A stretch of DNA of 64,000 bases from Acridotheres tristis (Eukaryota > Chordata > Aves > Passeriformes > Sturnidae). The notes under the pieces were generated by a model. The model made no database searches and was not told the origin of the DNA. It saw only the letters and a list, made by a program, of their open reading frames with translations. Shown one piece after another: positions 9,501 through 23,200 of this stretch (position 1 is the first letter of the stretch; each line of letters begins with the position of its first letter). The DNA lies in contig CM072885.1 of assembly GCA_037013685.1 (NCBI GenBank), forward strand, positions 3,074,612-3,138,611. Reading direction: 5' to 3'. The position numbers were made by a program, and so were the translations under genes.

Positions 9501-11399
9501 ACCCTTACCAAGGTCAGAGATTTCATCCTTCCGTAGATTCCTGATCTGGGAATTTAACACTTGCAGTGGGTTCTGATTTAGGAATTTTCATGAAGTTCTT
9601 TGAACTCTTGAAGGAGTTTAAATGTCCCTGTGTTGTGCTTCTTCCCAAACATAAGTTTGGAAATGCCTGAAATAATGACGTCTGTGTGGCAGAAATATTC
9701 ATGGTGGTAATAAAGCAGTCAAGCTGAAAATCCAAGTTTCTTACATAAAACTGATGTAATTGGCAGGACAAAAAAAAGGCAATAATTGCGATAATATTCC
9801 TGTTTTAAATAATTTTGGTCAATATGAGCATTGAAGTTTCCTTTTGACAGTGATTTATGACTTTTGGGAAGTAATTTGGATGAGGAGAGGTGGTCCTACT
9901 CTATCTCGCAGTGAGCTGAATTTCAGTGTACTGTTACCTGAGAATTAATTTTTTATAATTATCAGGTATTAGTGAGCCTGTGGTAAATGTTTTTGTTTTT
10001 TATTTTTTCAATTCTTACTAAAATATAAGCAAAGGAAATTGAGAAACAAATGGTTTAGAGGGCATTTATGACACCAATTGCAAGCCCTGATTTTACAAAC
10101 AGTCCTCTGAATGTGTCTTGTGTAAGGAGCAGGTCCTATCAGGGAACGTAAATTGTGCAATTGTGTAGAAAATCAGCAGAGTTGGTAAATTGTGAAGCAG
10201 TCATCCTGTTTTTCATGTCCTATATTTCAAATCCTTGCTTGCTTGCAGCCAAGCTCGTATGTGCAGAGTGCTGAACAGTTGTCTCATCTAAACAAAAAAA
10301 CTTGTGAAGTCAGCCTGCCAGTAATAGTGATGTGATATTATTATTTATTTTAATTTATATTTATTTTATTTTTCATTTGTGTCATCTTGCCAATTATCAG
10401 AAGCAGCAATTAGTTCTTGGGCTGGGGGAGGAAGATGAGGTGAATAGGATGGAGAGAGGGAAACCTGGTGAGCATCATTTTCTGCTGTTACAAAATTTAC
10501 ATATTTCTGCCCCAATTTACCTGTGAGCTACATTACTACCAATTTCAGTGCAGAGCTTGAAGTAATCCTTGTTTTTTTGTAATGATTATTAGCTTGGACT
10601 GAACATCATACAGAGAACTCCTGGTAAAGGTGGAGTAAGTTTGGATCTCTCTGGAAAATAGACCTTGAATCCAGGCTAATTCTTTTTCATTTATGTTGTC
10701 ATTGGGTATATTTTCTGGTAGCTCTCAGATTTTCAGAAAAGCAAGATGATTTTTGTGTTCATTTAATAGCATCATTTGTGGAATGCCCCTAAAATGTGCT
10801 GTTTTGAAATAACACCTGCATTACGCTCAGGTTGCTGAATTTTAACACAGCTGTAGTAGCTTCTCCAGGAGCTTCTGCAAAAATAAAGTTGTAAAATGAC
10901 GGCAGGTACTGGCCTTGAATAAATTCCAGCGTGCTGAGGAAACAAGGGAAAATCAAACTGAGGTTCAGGAAGAAAACAAGCATTTTGTCCTGATGATTAT
11001 TTACATCAGAACAGGGAGGTGTTTGCCGGTGATCAGGTGCTGGTGAGACGTGTCTGAAGCAGGAGGGGATCCTTGTGTTTGGATTATTGGAACTTGGGAG
11101 ATTTCTTGCTACGCAGCAGCTCATGTGAGCAGCTGTCAGGTCTCCTGGGAGGGAGACAGAGCCTCCAGCCACCGTGTTTACTTCCAGCAGGAGGAGGAAA
11201 AGGACATTTCTGCCTATTATCTGGATGTGTTTTGTAAACCGAAAAGCGCTGTTAATGCTCCCGAGCAGGGTGTAGTTGCTGTATCATTCTGCAGTGTCGT
11301 TCTCCACCCCTTTAAAAAAAAAAAAAAAAAAAAATTAGCATAACTTCAGTGTCCGTCTGCGTATTGATGGATCATCTGTAGCTCTTGGGAAGTCCTTAC
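6557..11399. other. Intron-like sequence, no gene or transposon recognised
   Basis: This is AT-rich, T/G-skewed sequence on the + strand. A T-run lies at about 6867-6884, and a TATA-like CTATTTATAG at about 7048. No exon with recognisable coding content was seen. The stretch at about 8530-9010 has the look of conserved non-coding DNA (see findings). A poly-A run of 21 bases lies at 11314-11334. Confidence 0.5.
11314..11334 (+). repeat. Poly-A run (A21)
   Basis: This is an uninterrupted A tract just before the GC-rich patch at 11400. It could be the tail of a retroposed sequence inserted on the + strand, but I recognise no parent gene in the preceding bases. Confidence 0.7.
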
Positions 11400-11740
11400 A
11401 TTCTGATTTCTCTGGCTTCGCGGCAGCGCTCCAAGACCCCGGAGCAATCGGAATTACGCTGGTTCCATTGATAAAGGGCAGGATTCCAGATCTGGGAAGC
11501 AGCAGGTACATTTTTTTTCGCTGTGTAAAACGCAAGGACAAGGAAGCCCGTCTGGGAGGAGAAGCCTCGGCGGAGCGGCGGCGTTGGAGCCCCGCAGATC
11601 TCGGCGGTGTCTCTCGCTTCCATGGAATACTCCGCTCCTTCCTTCCTTCCCATTGATTTTTCCAGCGTTGCCCTCTGCCGGAGGAGACCCGCAGCGCCAG
11701 GCGCTGCTGTGTGAGTTCCCTGGATGCAGTCCCTGGCACT
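11400..11740. promoter_or_regulatory. Small CpG-rich patch, possible alternative promoter or exon
   Basis: CpG density jumps here (for example TTCGCGGCAGCG at about 11416 and GGCGGAGCGGCGGCG at about 11570) while both flanks are CpG-poor. A donor-like CTGT|GTGAGT sits at 11707-11716 (GT at 11711-11712). This could be an intragenic CpG island with an alternative first exon. It could also be retroposed GC-rich sequence, given the poly-A run at 11314. No recognisable protein is encoded in any frame. Confidence 0.35.
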
Positions 11741-14389
11741 TCTTTGGCAGCTCCAGTTCCAAGAGCCCACCTTCCTGCTGGAGCTGCGGCCGGGGCTCCT
11801 GTTCCAGCCAGAGCGTCTGGTCCTGCTGCTCCCTGCTCATCCCTGTCCGTGGGCATCTGCTCAGGGTGTTTGTTGTTTGGATAAACTGAAAGCCAAGCAG
11901 TGCATCCAGCATTATGGCATCAGCTGCTTCTCCAAAGGTTATTGTCCTGCAGCCACGACTATTTCTGGCAGGGGGTTGTGCACCTTTCCCATAAAACAAC
12001 TTTAATCTTTGGGTGGTTTACCCCATCTGGCTTTGGTAATTCAGATGCTTTTTAAACAATATTGATCTAAAAATCAGTATTTTGAATGTAAATGCGCTTA
12101 AATTTGGTTTAAATTTGTTTGGTGTTGGCACAATATGAAACAATAAGGTTGGAGCAATTAAATGTACAAAATTTCAATAACACTGACTGTATCTGCTGTT
12201 CTGATCAGCCTGTGCTACACCACAACTATATGTTGCGGGTTTTCTTTGTTTTATTTTTTTTGTTTATTTATTTTTTTGTTTAGTTTTAGTTATTTGTCTT
12301 ATTTCGTGGTTCTGGTTGTTTGTTTTTTTTTTTTTTTTGTTCTTGGATTTTTTTGTGTTTTGTTTTATTTGGAGTATTATTTTATTAGCGATAATAAGAT
12401 AATTGTTACTGGGTCTTTTTGGAGTGGTGAAATTTTATTTTCCTTTGTGTTTTTGTGACTTAGGAAAAGGCCTTATTTTTCGTTTTCAGGAAGCTGCAGG
12501 TTTCATGTGTTGCTGGTGTTGGTGTTAAAAGGAGTTAAGCAGGGCAGAGCTCAGCTGTTCTGTTTCAGTATGAGTTGAGTGGAGACCTCTGTTCTCCCAG
12601 CCCTTGTTAGTGGAAGTGCTGACATTCACGGGGAAGTCCTTGCTGAATATTTGAGAGAAAAAAGTCAGAGATGGTGACTGTGGAGAATTAACCAGGAACT
12701 GTGAGCTGAAATGCTATTTATTGAATAAAACTGAGTTCCTCAAAAGCAGTATTACTTCAGTAGTGTATGAGTCACATCTATAAGCAGCAATAATTTGTAC
12801 TGGAGATCAAAATTGTGTAATACAGTGGGGGGAAAAATGCTGGTAGGGACGTTTCATAGGTTAACCCAGGCCTCCAGCATTGTGATGGGAGAGCAGCATC
12901 TGTCAGAGCACTCTTCCAATTACAGAAGCATGGAAAATAGGTCCTCATTGTGCAGCCTGGATGGCAGGATCCAGCCCTTCACTACTGCAAGCAGATGTGC
13001 AGTGTGATTCCTGCAGCAGATTTCAGGCTCCAAATTGGAACTCTCACTGCTCTGTTTTTCAGCTATTTTGTGCCCTTCCCCCTTTCCAGGATATATCCAA
13101 TATCCCTGGTTGTTTAAAGACCACCGGTTTCAAAAACAAGCCCTTGTAGCCTTTTCCTGCAAAGCAAATTTTGTGTTCCTGTGGGTAAAGTTACTCTGAG
13201 AAGGTTTACAGAAGATTATTCTCCTGGTTGCCTGGATCAGGTAAATACTATAAACATAATTTGTCTTGTCTGATGGTCTCCTGGTCAAGTTCTCTGTAGG
13301 ATATATCTGGTTGTATTTATCTGTTTTGTTGATGTTCTCTTCTGCAATTACAAAGTACTCCTATATCGTGAACGGGTTTAATTCTGTTCCAGATGCTGTG
13401 GGCTGATAAAGTGCTAATGGGTCTTCTGGCAGTTTCTTGTGAGATCAGATTCCATGAAAAAATTGTATTTACTCAAAGTAAAGTCTGCTTTGGAGCACAG
13501 GTTTGTGATGTGCGTACAGTTCCTGGCAGACAAGGATTGTAATTTATTTTTTTCTAATTCTACTATGTTAGAAAAATCTCCCTGACTAGATGAAAACTGT
13601 AAGTCAGCTCTGAGACTTTCAGATGCAGTCTCTTTGTGTGTCAACATTAATTATTGTATAGCTCTAATGTTACGTATGAAGTGACACCTCTTCTGGCCTG
13701 CAACATTTCTCCTGGGCAAACTATGCTTGGCTTATTTAGTTTTCATATTTGATACGTAAATCTTTGCAGAGATGTTAAACAGTGGTGTTCAGCCGTTCGT
13801 TGCTCTTTCTGGTAATGTGGACAGATGTGCATCATGTTTTTGACAGAGGTTGCAGTGACTCTTTCCAGTTCACGACTTTTCCCTTGAAATGTTCCTTCAT
13901 GGTTGTGCCTGCAGTCCGTGTCCATCCTACGTCTTGTTTTCAGGCTCCTGCTGCCTTGCAGGAAGCAAAAATGAGGTGACTAAGTCTGTCCTTTCCCTGC
14001 GAGTGGCATTTATGATTTGTCTGTTTTCTTCAGTTGTTTTTCTGCTTTTCCTGCAGCAAAAGGAGACTTTGCCTCATTCCTGACTGCCGGGTTATCTTTG
14101 TGGTTTGTTGATTCTGGATATGCAAAGAAAGAATCTGCAAGAGCAGAAATTCCAGCAGGGAAGGACAGCAGTAGGGAGGTTCTCTCTTCATCCAGCTGCA
14201 GTCAGACTCCTAAGATCAGCTTTCCATCCTTGTGTGTGTTTTCTTCCCTTCTGCCCATCACTGCCACCGGGTATCCAAAGCACAGGGATGAGCAGGTCCA
14301 TCCTGGGCTCTAAGGCATGTTCCCATGGATTGCAGCACTGTGGTTCATAGCTTAGAGGTTTCTGGAGTGAGGAATGGGATTGTGGAGAC
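11741..14389. other. Intron-like sequence with T-rich tract
   Basis: No gene was recognised. A strongly T-rich low-complexity block lies at about 12238-12375, with interspersed TTTG and TTTA units. The remainder is unremarkable AT-rich sequence, skewed to T and G. Confidence 0.5.
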
Positions 14390-14600
14390 CTAGAATGCTT
14401 TTGGTCAGAAGGGACTTGAAAGATCATCCAGTTCTATCCCCCTGCCATGGGCAGGGACACCTTCCACTGTCCCAGGTTGCTCCAAACCTCATCCAGCCTG
14501 ACCTTGGACACTTCCAGAGATCCAGGGGCAGCCACAGCTTCTCTGGGAACCCTGTGCCAGGGCCTCCCCACCCTCACGGGGAAGAATTTCTTCCTATAAA
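14390..14600 (-). mobile_element. CR1 LINE 3' fragment (reverse)
   Basis: The + strand reads as the reverse complement of an avian CR1 3' end. It starts with a TAGAATG-type tail remnant. It then carries the segments GGGACTTGAAAGATCATCCAG, CCATGGGCAGGGACACCTTCC and CCCAGGTTGCTCCAAACC, and ends at GAAGAATTTCTTCCTATA. This is 5'-truncated, as is usual for CR1 copies. It belongs to the same subfamily group as the copies at 46252, 47137, 52103, 55852 and 58408. Confidence 0.92.
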
Positions 14601-17600
14601 ATAATCATTCCAGTTTTTTTCTCTAAACCAGAGACTGTAAGTAGAGGACTTCCCATCCTCTGGTATTAAGGTATGTTTTCCACTGTGTGTGCCAGATGGA
14701 TTAAGGTTTTCAGGATACTTGATTTTAAGAATGATTTTGTAGCAGCCTTTCTTGCAGAACTGACTTCAGAATGAATTTCCCTGCTAGCATTTAGTTCAAA
14801 ATGGATGACGATCATAAATATATGTTTTTTTCAGCTAATCTTACTCGGCTGACCCCTCTACTTCTGCATTCTTTATCTCTCAAGGGTTCTTTTAAATAAT
14901 ATTTATATTAATAGTATCATTTACTGCTGAATCCCTCCTGTGGTTTCTAAGAGCATATTTAAGTATTACATTATGTTAACCAGCTTCACTGGTAGCTCCA
15001 AATTCAAGCTGTTTGCATTTGCAGTTCTGCTGCTAAGTCCCTCATCTCCTGTGAGTGTTGTAAATAAGATTTGAACCTGTAGAGAAGGAGGCCTGGGCAG
15101 CAGGGGATGGGATTCCCCAGCCCTGCAGGGAAAGGGGATGTCCAGAGATGCATCCACAGTAGGCTTGGCTCCTGGGGAATTCGGTTTGTGTGCATCAGTG
15201 TCACCAACACCGAGGAGGATGTCTGTGAGCATCAGTTCTGAAAGTGTAGAAGCACAGAAACCCCAGCTAAGGGTAAGATACAAAAATCAGAGACTGTGAA
15301 GAAGAGACAAGTGGCTGACATGGGGAGACCAGAGTGGAATCATAAAATCATTCAAATTGGAAAAGACCTTTATGACTGAGTCCAGCCATTAACCCAGTGC
15401 TGCCAAGTCCGCAGCTTAATATAAAAAGTCAAACAGAACTGTTTCCTCTGTACACAAAAATCAAATTGGAAGAGTTCATTGAACTTCTCTATATTACATC
15501 GGCTTATTACTAATCCATGTTCCTAGTACATATTATTAGTAATTTCTGCCAACTTCAGGGGCCTATCAATTGACTTTGATAAACTCTGTATTATATTATT
15601 ATATAATTGTAATATTATATTGCCTACCTGTTGGTGAGGATGATGACTGTGTATCCATCTGGGAAGATGTCATCTCATGCTCAACTCCAAGACAAGGCAG
15701 TTCTGAGGCCCCCACCTTTGCTGTCTCATCTTCCTACATGTTGGATTTCTACTGGGATCTTCCATAATCCTTCCAACTGGCTGTGCTTCCTGTTGATTTG
15801 CTTATTGCTCTTCCTAATGAGTGCTAGGGTTTGACCTGGTTGTGTAAACACAGAAGGGTTTGGTGCCTTTCATTGAAAGAAACTTGGAATTGATGGAGGA
15901 ATTAACTTCAGGGATGTCAAGTGCCTGGAGCTGTGGTGCAGAAGTTAGTTCAGGAATAATGCATGGATCTTAAATTTAGATTTAATGCAAAGATATGTCT
16001 TTGTACGAGCACTAGATTATTGTGTTGGCCCAGGATAATGCTGGCTTTTGAAGAGCTTATCTTCAAATGTTTAAAAATCTGTTCTTGTGTTTTACCATAA
16101 ACTGATGTGGTCCAGCAGTCATCTGGCTCACATACTGGAAATATTTTGTTTTTCTTTTAACATGACTCATTACCATGCATTTGTAACTATGGTTATTTTC
16201 TCTTAAAGGATTTGTTCTGCCCTTTAATTATCATGTTTTGGGGCATTCAGGTTTGACTTGTTACCAATGTAGAAATTCCTCCGGGGACTGCTAGCTTCCA
16301 AATAAATATTCTAGGCTGCTTGCCCATAAAATTAGCAGTCCTCTTATTACTTCTCTCTTAAGTTAGAGCTTCAGTGAGGTTATATTGCCCTAGTGCATGT
16401 GTGAATCTTACAACTTATTTAAGGTGTCAAAAGTGTTGCTTTTGATGTGTTTGGGGGAGCTCAGCTGCTGGAGGTGCTCTCACTTGCTCAGTAGCAGTGC
16501 TGTGTGTTTGTACTGAAGAAATAACAAGTGAACTTTTGTGGCGGATTTTACTGCTGATCATTTGGATTTGAAAAAACATGAAGAAACATTCTCCATGTAT
16601 TCCTGTTCTCACTAAGGTATTCCATTAATAGCCAGTGACCATTTCCCTTTCTCTTTGCATTATTACGTATGTTCTTCTGTTTTTTCTAAGACCCTTTTGT
16701 TTTTATGGTCAGAGAATTAAGTATCTGGTTTTATTTGCTTTCTGAAGGATGATCTTGCAGTTCTTGCTCATTTTTTTATTGCTAAAGGGGTTATTTTAGA
16801 TAGCAGAACTTTTGATTGGGTCAGTTCTGTTCATTATTTCTTCAGTATTGGATAATTCTCTTTCCTTACCTTGGTTTCCTGTCTAAGATACTTATTGCTG
16901 ATGGTGTTTGTGATATTCCTGTGGAATTAATGCTAACTGCTACTAAGAATATTGAACTGGAAATGGTTTCCTAGGATTCTAAGTCTTGTCGCTTGATATA
17001 GGAAGCGTGATGTTGTATAATTGCTATATAATTTGTACTTTAAAATAATCAAACTCCATCTTAAGGACAGGTTTTTTGGCTTCCATTATTGGAATTAGAA
17101 GAAAGATTCCAATTTTCAGAGCATCCAGCATCTTAAAAGTCTTCAAATTGCCAGCCTAACATTTTGAAGAGCTCACTTTTTAATGATAATTGCAGAGTTT
17201 GCCTTGTGCCTCTTCGCTGGTATTTATTACTCTAATGCTTTTATGACCAGGAGTTACATCAGTTACTACCTCTTCAGTCAGGTAAGCAAACAAAGCCTCT
17301 AGTCTATGTTCAGTATTGAATTTTCCATTCTCCTGACTGCCCCAAACTGTGCCTGCTCTGCATTCTTGGCTCAGCTCAGAGCTGGCGTTGCACCTTGGTT
17401 TTTGCCTGCAGCCAGCACAGTTAAACCAGCATGGGACACAGTGTCCCTGAGGATCTCTGTATTCCTCCAGAACGTCTGTGGTGAGCTGTGCTGGGCTCTG
17501 ACATGCAGTTGGAATCGTTCATCAAAGCACAAACATGATTTAAGGAACTATCCTTAATCGTGTTGCTGTTGTTCGCTGCAGCTGAGGCTGCACGAAACGA

Positions 17601-19999
17601 GTGCTCGGCTCGCCCTCCATTTCCTGCCTCTCAAACCTCATGGTCCTGCCTTTCATTTTGGAGCTGGGGCTCCCGTGTTGTTTCCCAGCGTGGAGGCTGC
17701 CGGTGCTACTTCTCCTCTACTCAGTCGATTCCTGCAATGAATGCTTGAACACAAAGCACGGATGGAGCAGAGGATGGCAGAGCAGGAGCTCGTCCAGGCA
17801 GGGATTCATCGGTTCTGGGAGCCAGCAAGAACCAGCAACCACTGTCCTGTGGCTGCTGACGCTGATCTTGGATGAGAAATCATAGTTCCAGGTCTAAGGC
17901 TATGGCTAGTGGTCAGACAATGTCCTTTTTCCTTTGTTTTGTTTTTTTGGTTTTGTTTGTTTTTGTTTTTAAGCTTGCAGTGAAATGGGCCGGGTCAATC
18001 AACCAAGCACTCGCAGTTGCAAAGCAGAGCTTAACCATCTGCTGCCATTCCTGCTACCTAAAATCACCTTTCTTTCCATGCTCCAGTGTGAATCTGGTTC
18101 CCTTAAGCAGGGCATGCACAGTAATTAGGTGAATTTTCCAGGCAGCCATAAATGGGGTTAGGGTTGCTTTATTTAGCAGGTGTGCCACTCTGATGACCCA
18201 CAGTCATGTAGTAATGGGTTAGGATTTTTCCTCTTTCATAGTTTCCAAATTAAGGAGCTTTTCACCTGGTGGGAATATGTATTTACCCAGGTGTATGACT
18301 GCACGTCTGCTGCTGCTGTTGAAATTCATCCCACTTCAATTATTTTTCTATTTTTTAAGTTCTTTTTGTACATTCTCCTGGTTCTCCGTTCCTAACTCAG
18401 TTTTATCAAAAGCTGTAAACAAAATCCAGGATGACTAGTGGGGGAAAAAAAGCCCAAAACTTAACCCAACCTGAGAAATTTGTAATTCTTAGCATCTACA
18501 CATATCCACCAACCAAGACCACATGTGAAAAACAGTGCAGCCCATGTGCTGAAAAAACTTGTTCTCTTTTAGCAAGATTTAAAACATGTCCCAGGATATG
18601 AGTGGATTTAAAAAGCAAATGCTGAGGTCCAGTTCTTCTTGGAGGTGTTGCAGCTCTCTTGGAAATGCTCTGTTCAATGAGGTAAACCAGACAGAGATCC
18701 TGCAGGTTAGAGAATGAAGAAATGTGGGATGTTCTTCCAATCAGTGATATAAGAGCTCATGTGAAAGTGGTTACATTTTTGTGTTATTTGAAGGCTTCCA
18801 AATCCAAATACTTGGCTAAGTTCATTAAAGAAGAAGCAACATAAAGAATGGAGACAGGATTAAAGTCTGCTTTAAAAGATGAGAAGATAAATAGAACCTG
18901 AAAGCCACTCTAACATATGTCAGATGATAAATAAATATCAAAGAGTCTTCAGTCAGTTCAAATCAGAAATAAAATGGGGAAGCACAGCTCTCATTGCAGG
19001 TGCTGGGTTGGTTCCATCCTTTGTAAGGATGGGAAAAGGCAGGATAATTAAGGGAGATGATGGTTTAGAAGATGGGTAAGAGGTAGGGACAGGTAGTTTT
19101 GGAAGGGAAGGAAAAGGGTGGGTTTGTAGAAAATACGTAGATTTTTGTGATGGTTGGTGTGGCTGTGAGGGGTCACATCATCTGCCTGTTGGGGCTTGGC
19201 ACAATGGAGTTAATATTCAAAATGTAAGAAAATCGTTGAAAGGTTGTGATACTACAGGGATTTAATGGTGTTTCAGTTCTTGGATATGGCACAAGTGTTG
19301 CATTGATCTGTTGTTTTTAGACCTGTAAAAACCCAGTTCCTTTGATCTGCAGTTTTCATAATTGGGAAGTGTTGAGTGAATAGTGAACATGCTAAAAGAA
19401 AGTGGCAGTGAGAAAATACTGCTCTTTTTCATGTTGTAATTGTGTGGTGTTTACATGAAGCTGTGAGGTCACTGGCTTCCGGTACGAGCCGCTTCCTGAA
19501 AACCTTCTACATGGTACATCTAAAAATGTACTTCTTAGAAAAACTCAGCTGATTTTTGTTTTTCCTTCTCGTGCTGCTGCCTTGACCACCTGACTTTTGT
19601 TTCTACTCCAGAGCTTGTGTGTTCTGCCATTCCAAGGACAGTGATCCCTTGGAATGGAGGGTGATGCTGCAGGGGGCACAGGATGTACTGGAGAAGGTAC
19701 CACGGAGAAATTGGGTTCACAAAAGCCAAGGCAGGCAGTGGGAACATGGAAACAACTTAAACACGTAGTCTGACACCAAGAAAGTATTGATAGAGTGAGG
19801 CTTTAGCAAACTGTGAGTCATCCATTGACAAGTGATGCAGTCAGGTTTGAAATAATGAGGTAGAACCAGCATCAGCAAAATTGCTCCGTGTTCCTCTTTT
19901 CCTGTTGAGTTTAAAAGTGTGTAGAAAGCAGTTAGTTACTTGCAGAACCTGTTGAAATTAAATAATTTTATGGTTTTTAATGCCAAGTTCTCATGCTGT
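14601..19999. other. Intron-like sequence, no gene supported
   Basis: Only one small CR1 piece (listed separately) was recognised. Open frames here do not resemble known proteins. A T-rich run occurs at about 17930-17972. A slightly GC-richer segment at about 17560-17850 has a few CpGs but no further support as an exon. Confidence 0.5.
15338..15410 (-). mobile_element. CR1 LINE 3' fragment (reverse)
   Basis: AATCATAAAATCATTCAAATTGGAAAAGACC matches the reverse of the CR1 tail and terminal segment. The piece is short, ending about 70 bp in, and diverged. It shares the AAAAGACCT motif with the copies at 20028, 43984 and 59551. Confidence 0.8.
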
Positions 20000-20027
20000 C
20001 GATGGCTTCTAAACTTGTATGTTTGGG

Positions 20028-20290
20028 AATCATGGAATCATTAGGATTGGAAAAGACCTCTAAGATCATGAAACCCGACCAATCCCTCAGCACTGGCAAA
20101 AAACACCTTCCCAAATGCCACATCTTCACCTCCTTTAAATCCCTGCATGATGGCCACTATTCTGGCCAGCCTCTTCTAATCCTTAACAGCCCTTTTGGTG
20201 GAGAAATTTTCCGTAATATCCAATCTAAACCTCCTCTGGTGAAACTTGCAGCAGTTTCTTCTTGTCCTGCTTCTTGTTGCTCAGGAGATG
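20028..20290 (-). mobile_element. CR1 LINE 3' fragment (reverse)
   Basis: The copy starts AATCATGGAATCATTAGG and continues through TTGGAAAAGACCTCTAAGATC. It also has the CAGCACTGG and AACAGCCCTTTTGGTGGAGAAATTTT-type segments, ending near TTGCTCAGGAG. This is about 260 bp of the CR1 3' region in reverse orientation. It is one of the better-preserved members of its group here. Confidence 0.92.
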
Positions 20291-23200
20291 GAAGTAGCCA
20301 TCAAATTTCTGTAAGACGTGAAGGATTTGGCAATAATAAAAAAATCCCAAGCATATATATGTGTGTGTGATAGAGGAAACAGGCAGCCAAGCTTTATTAC
20401 TCATCCCATAGAACACAGTTTTGGATTGTATGACATTTATAATGTGAAAGAGATGATTCCAACCAAAATGCATTCTTTGAAGTGGAATATGGTACTCACA
20501 GAGCAATATAAATTAAATAAACTGTGGCAGGTCAGCATGTGTGGGATCCAGGAAAGATGAAAAGTGTGTCTGAAGGAAAAATTAGAATGTTAAAGTAGTT
20601 TTAATAGAGTTATACCTGGTTTTTAAATTTTTTATTAACCAGATTAGATGAACTGAAATAATTCAAAAGTGTATGTATTTTTAAAAAATAACAGTATAAT
20701 CCTAAAATTCCTGGATGATATATTTGAGTTGAATATTTTTTCTATTTTGTGGGGATTTTTTTCTTCATAATAATTAGCTTAAATACTACTTAAGGCTAAT
20801 ACCTAACCTAGCTGAGTAAAGACTAGCTAGAACACCTTTAAAGGAGTACTTTGATTTATAAATGATCTAAGTGTTGCAGTATATGAAAATTCAGACATTC
20901 TGCTGTGAAAATGAGTGTTTGAACACCATGTGTCAGTTTGAAGGTTGAAGATAAATGTGAATTTCTGGAGTTAGTAATGCACTCAGATCAGGTTATTTCG
21001 TTTGATGACAATGCACAGTATACTGAAACTTGACAGACTTGACAGAAGTAATAACAATGGGAAATTCTTAAATACAAATAGTTTTTAAATTTACAAGCAC
21101 TTTTAACAATACTGTGGTTTTAGCCAGTCATCATGCTGTTTTATAACAGCTATAAACTGTTTCCAGAAAGACACCCTGCCTGTCAACCTAAAGTTGGCAA
21201 CATTCCTGTGAATTTCCATGGTAATTTTATCAGTAATTAGCATTTGTCAATAGCCTGTCTGTCATAACCCTTACATGTCTCAAACCTCTTTTGCCTGTAT
21301 AGCAGTAAGATTCCTAAAATTCAGCTTTGTGGCTTTTGTCTCTCCTGTAGGAAGAACCAGGGGTTTAAACTCTCTCAATGTGCCCGTCTTCACTCTTCTG
21401 TTTATAGTAACATTTTTTTATCTCTCATCGTCTGGGTTTTAAACTTGTAGCTGTGGCACCAACATTCTCATCTTCTGGTGTGTATTTTCTTTTATCCTTG
21501 GTCCTGGGGAGGATGCAGTGTTGTCAAAAGAATTGCAGGTTATCCCAAAAAGTTGTACTGGCTTGTGGTCCAGGTGAACTTCCAGTTCAATCTGTTAGAG
21601 CCCTTGATGATTTTTGCATTTTTCTGTAGGTTGTTGTTGTTGTCATTCATCTGAAATAATCTGGGAGTATATCTTTAATTTTTTTTGTTCACTTCTCAGG
21701 TGAGTGCATGGTCACCTGACAGGTGGAAAAAAAATTCAGATAAAGTTCTTCCTTGTTCTGTTTTGGAAGAAATGCAATAACCTGTGATGGAAAAGGGTTC
21801 AGATAAAGTGACCTAAAGCTCTTATCCTGCAGAGCTGTAATCCATCTGCGCTGTAGGAATGAAATTGAAGTTCATGAATCTTCAGTAATGTTCGCATTGG
21901 AGGAAAATCTGTGTTTATTCACATTTTTAAAGTTTTATCTTTGGGTGAAACCGGCACATAGACAGAGCTGAAAGCGGTGTTGGAGTCACTTAGTTTTCTA
22001 TGTAGCTTAAAAACCTAAACCTTGAAGTACTTTGCACTTTGTGTGTTCTTCTGAAACATTAAATTACTTTATTGGTTGTACATCTGCTGTGCAGTAGTTA
22101 CTAGTTATCTTTGCATCTTGATTTTATCCCCAGTGAATACCGAGTGCAGACTTTGTGGGGGCTTTATTTGGGTGAGTAACAGTGAGCAGTATGTGGCTTG
22201 ACAGCTGTAATTTCCCAAAATCAAAGCGAAATGAAGGAAATGAAGAGTTAAAGCGAGGACGGGAGCGGATCAGTGCAGTTTCAGATAGTTATCACTAGGA
22301 GGACACACAGACCGTGATATTAAGGAACTAATTGTTTACCTTTTCCTATTAACTGCTTTGGTACTGGAAAATTTTGTCTTGAATGGATGCCATATAGTAA
22401 TGTGTTAATTAAGATAGTTTATTTTACTAGAAATTAAAAGAAGGAGTTGTGAGGTGGGAAAAACCGGAGTGTAATGAGGTGAGGAAATCTCCCAGGGCTG
22501 ACTTTGTCGGTGAAGCAGAACACGGATTCTCGAGGGCGTTTGTCCGCAAGAAATAGGTGACATTTAGGTAGAAGTGATCCTTTTTTTTTTTACCATTTAC
22601 TTTACAGCTTTGTGTTGCAGGAATTCCTTGCACCTTTCTGTGAAATGTTTGTGGTGTTTCCTGCTGGTCAGGACACTGTGTGAGGTGGATCAGTGGCTGG
22701 GATTTGATGCGGTGCTGGCTGTAATCTTCATTTAATCTTAAATCATTTAATTTTGTGGTCTTTCAGAGTGTTTGCAAATAGCTCTTCTTTTACTTGTCTA
22801 TATGTGTTTATTTAGATTCTGATGTACAGTGTCTGTGTCAGGTTGAGTAATATGGAAATTAGTCTAATTGATTTAAATAGTTTGTAGACTGCCCATGTTG
22901 CTGAGGCAAGCTGTTACCTAATAAAGACTTCGGAATCTGACTCTCTGTATAGAATCATTATTGATATCACACATGCAGACAAAGATGATAACTGAAGCAT
23001 ATGCTTCAAATAAAATGACATGAGAAAATGAAAAATGGTTTCAAATTTGAAATTACTGAAGGATGCACAGAAATAACACCAGATGGAGAGAAAGAGAAAC
23101 TAAGAGATTATTGGTAAGTGTGGTGCGTTGCTGTTGTATAGAACAGAATCCTGCAGGCTTTCAGTGTATGAGTCTTGTTGTTACTTTGGTAATAGTCCCT

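Noticed and set aside
11335..11999. Overlapping frames of 100-181 codons on both strands in the GC patch
   Set aside because: They are open on several frames at once because of base composition. No domain is recognisable and no frame is preferred.
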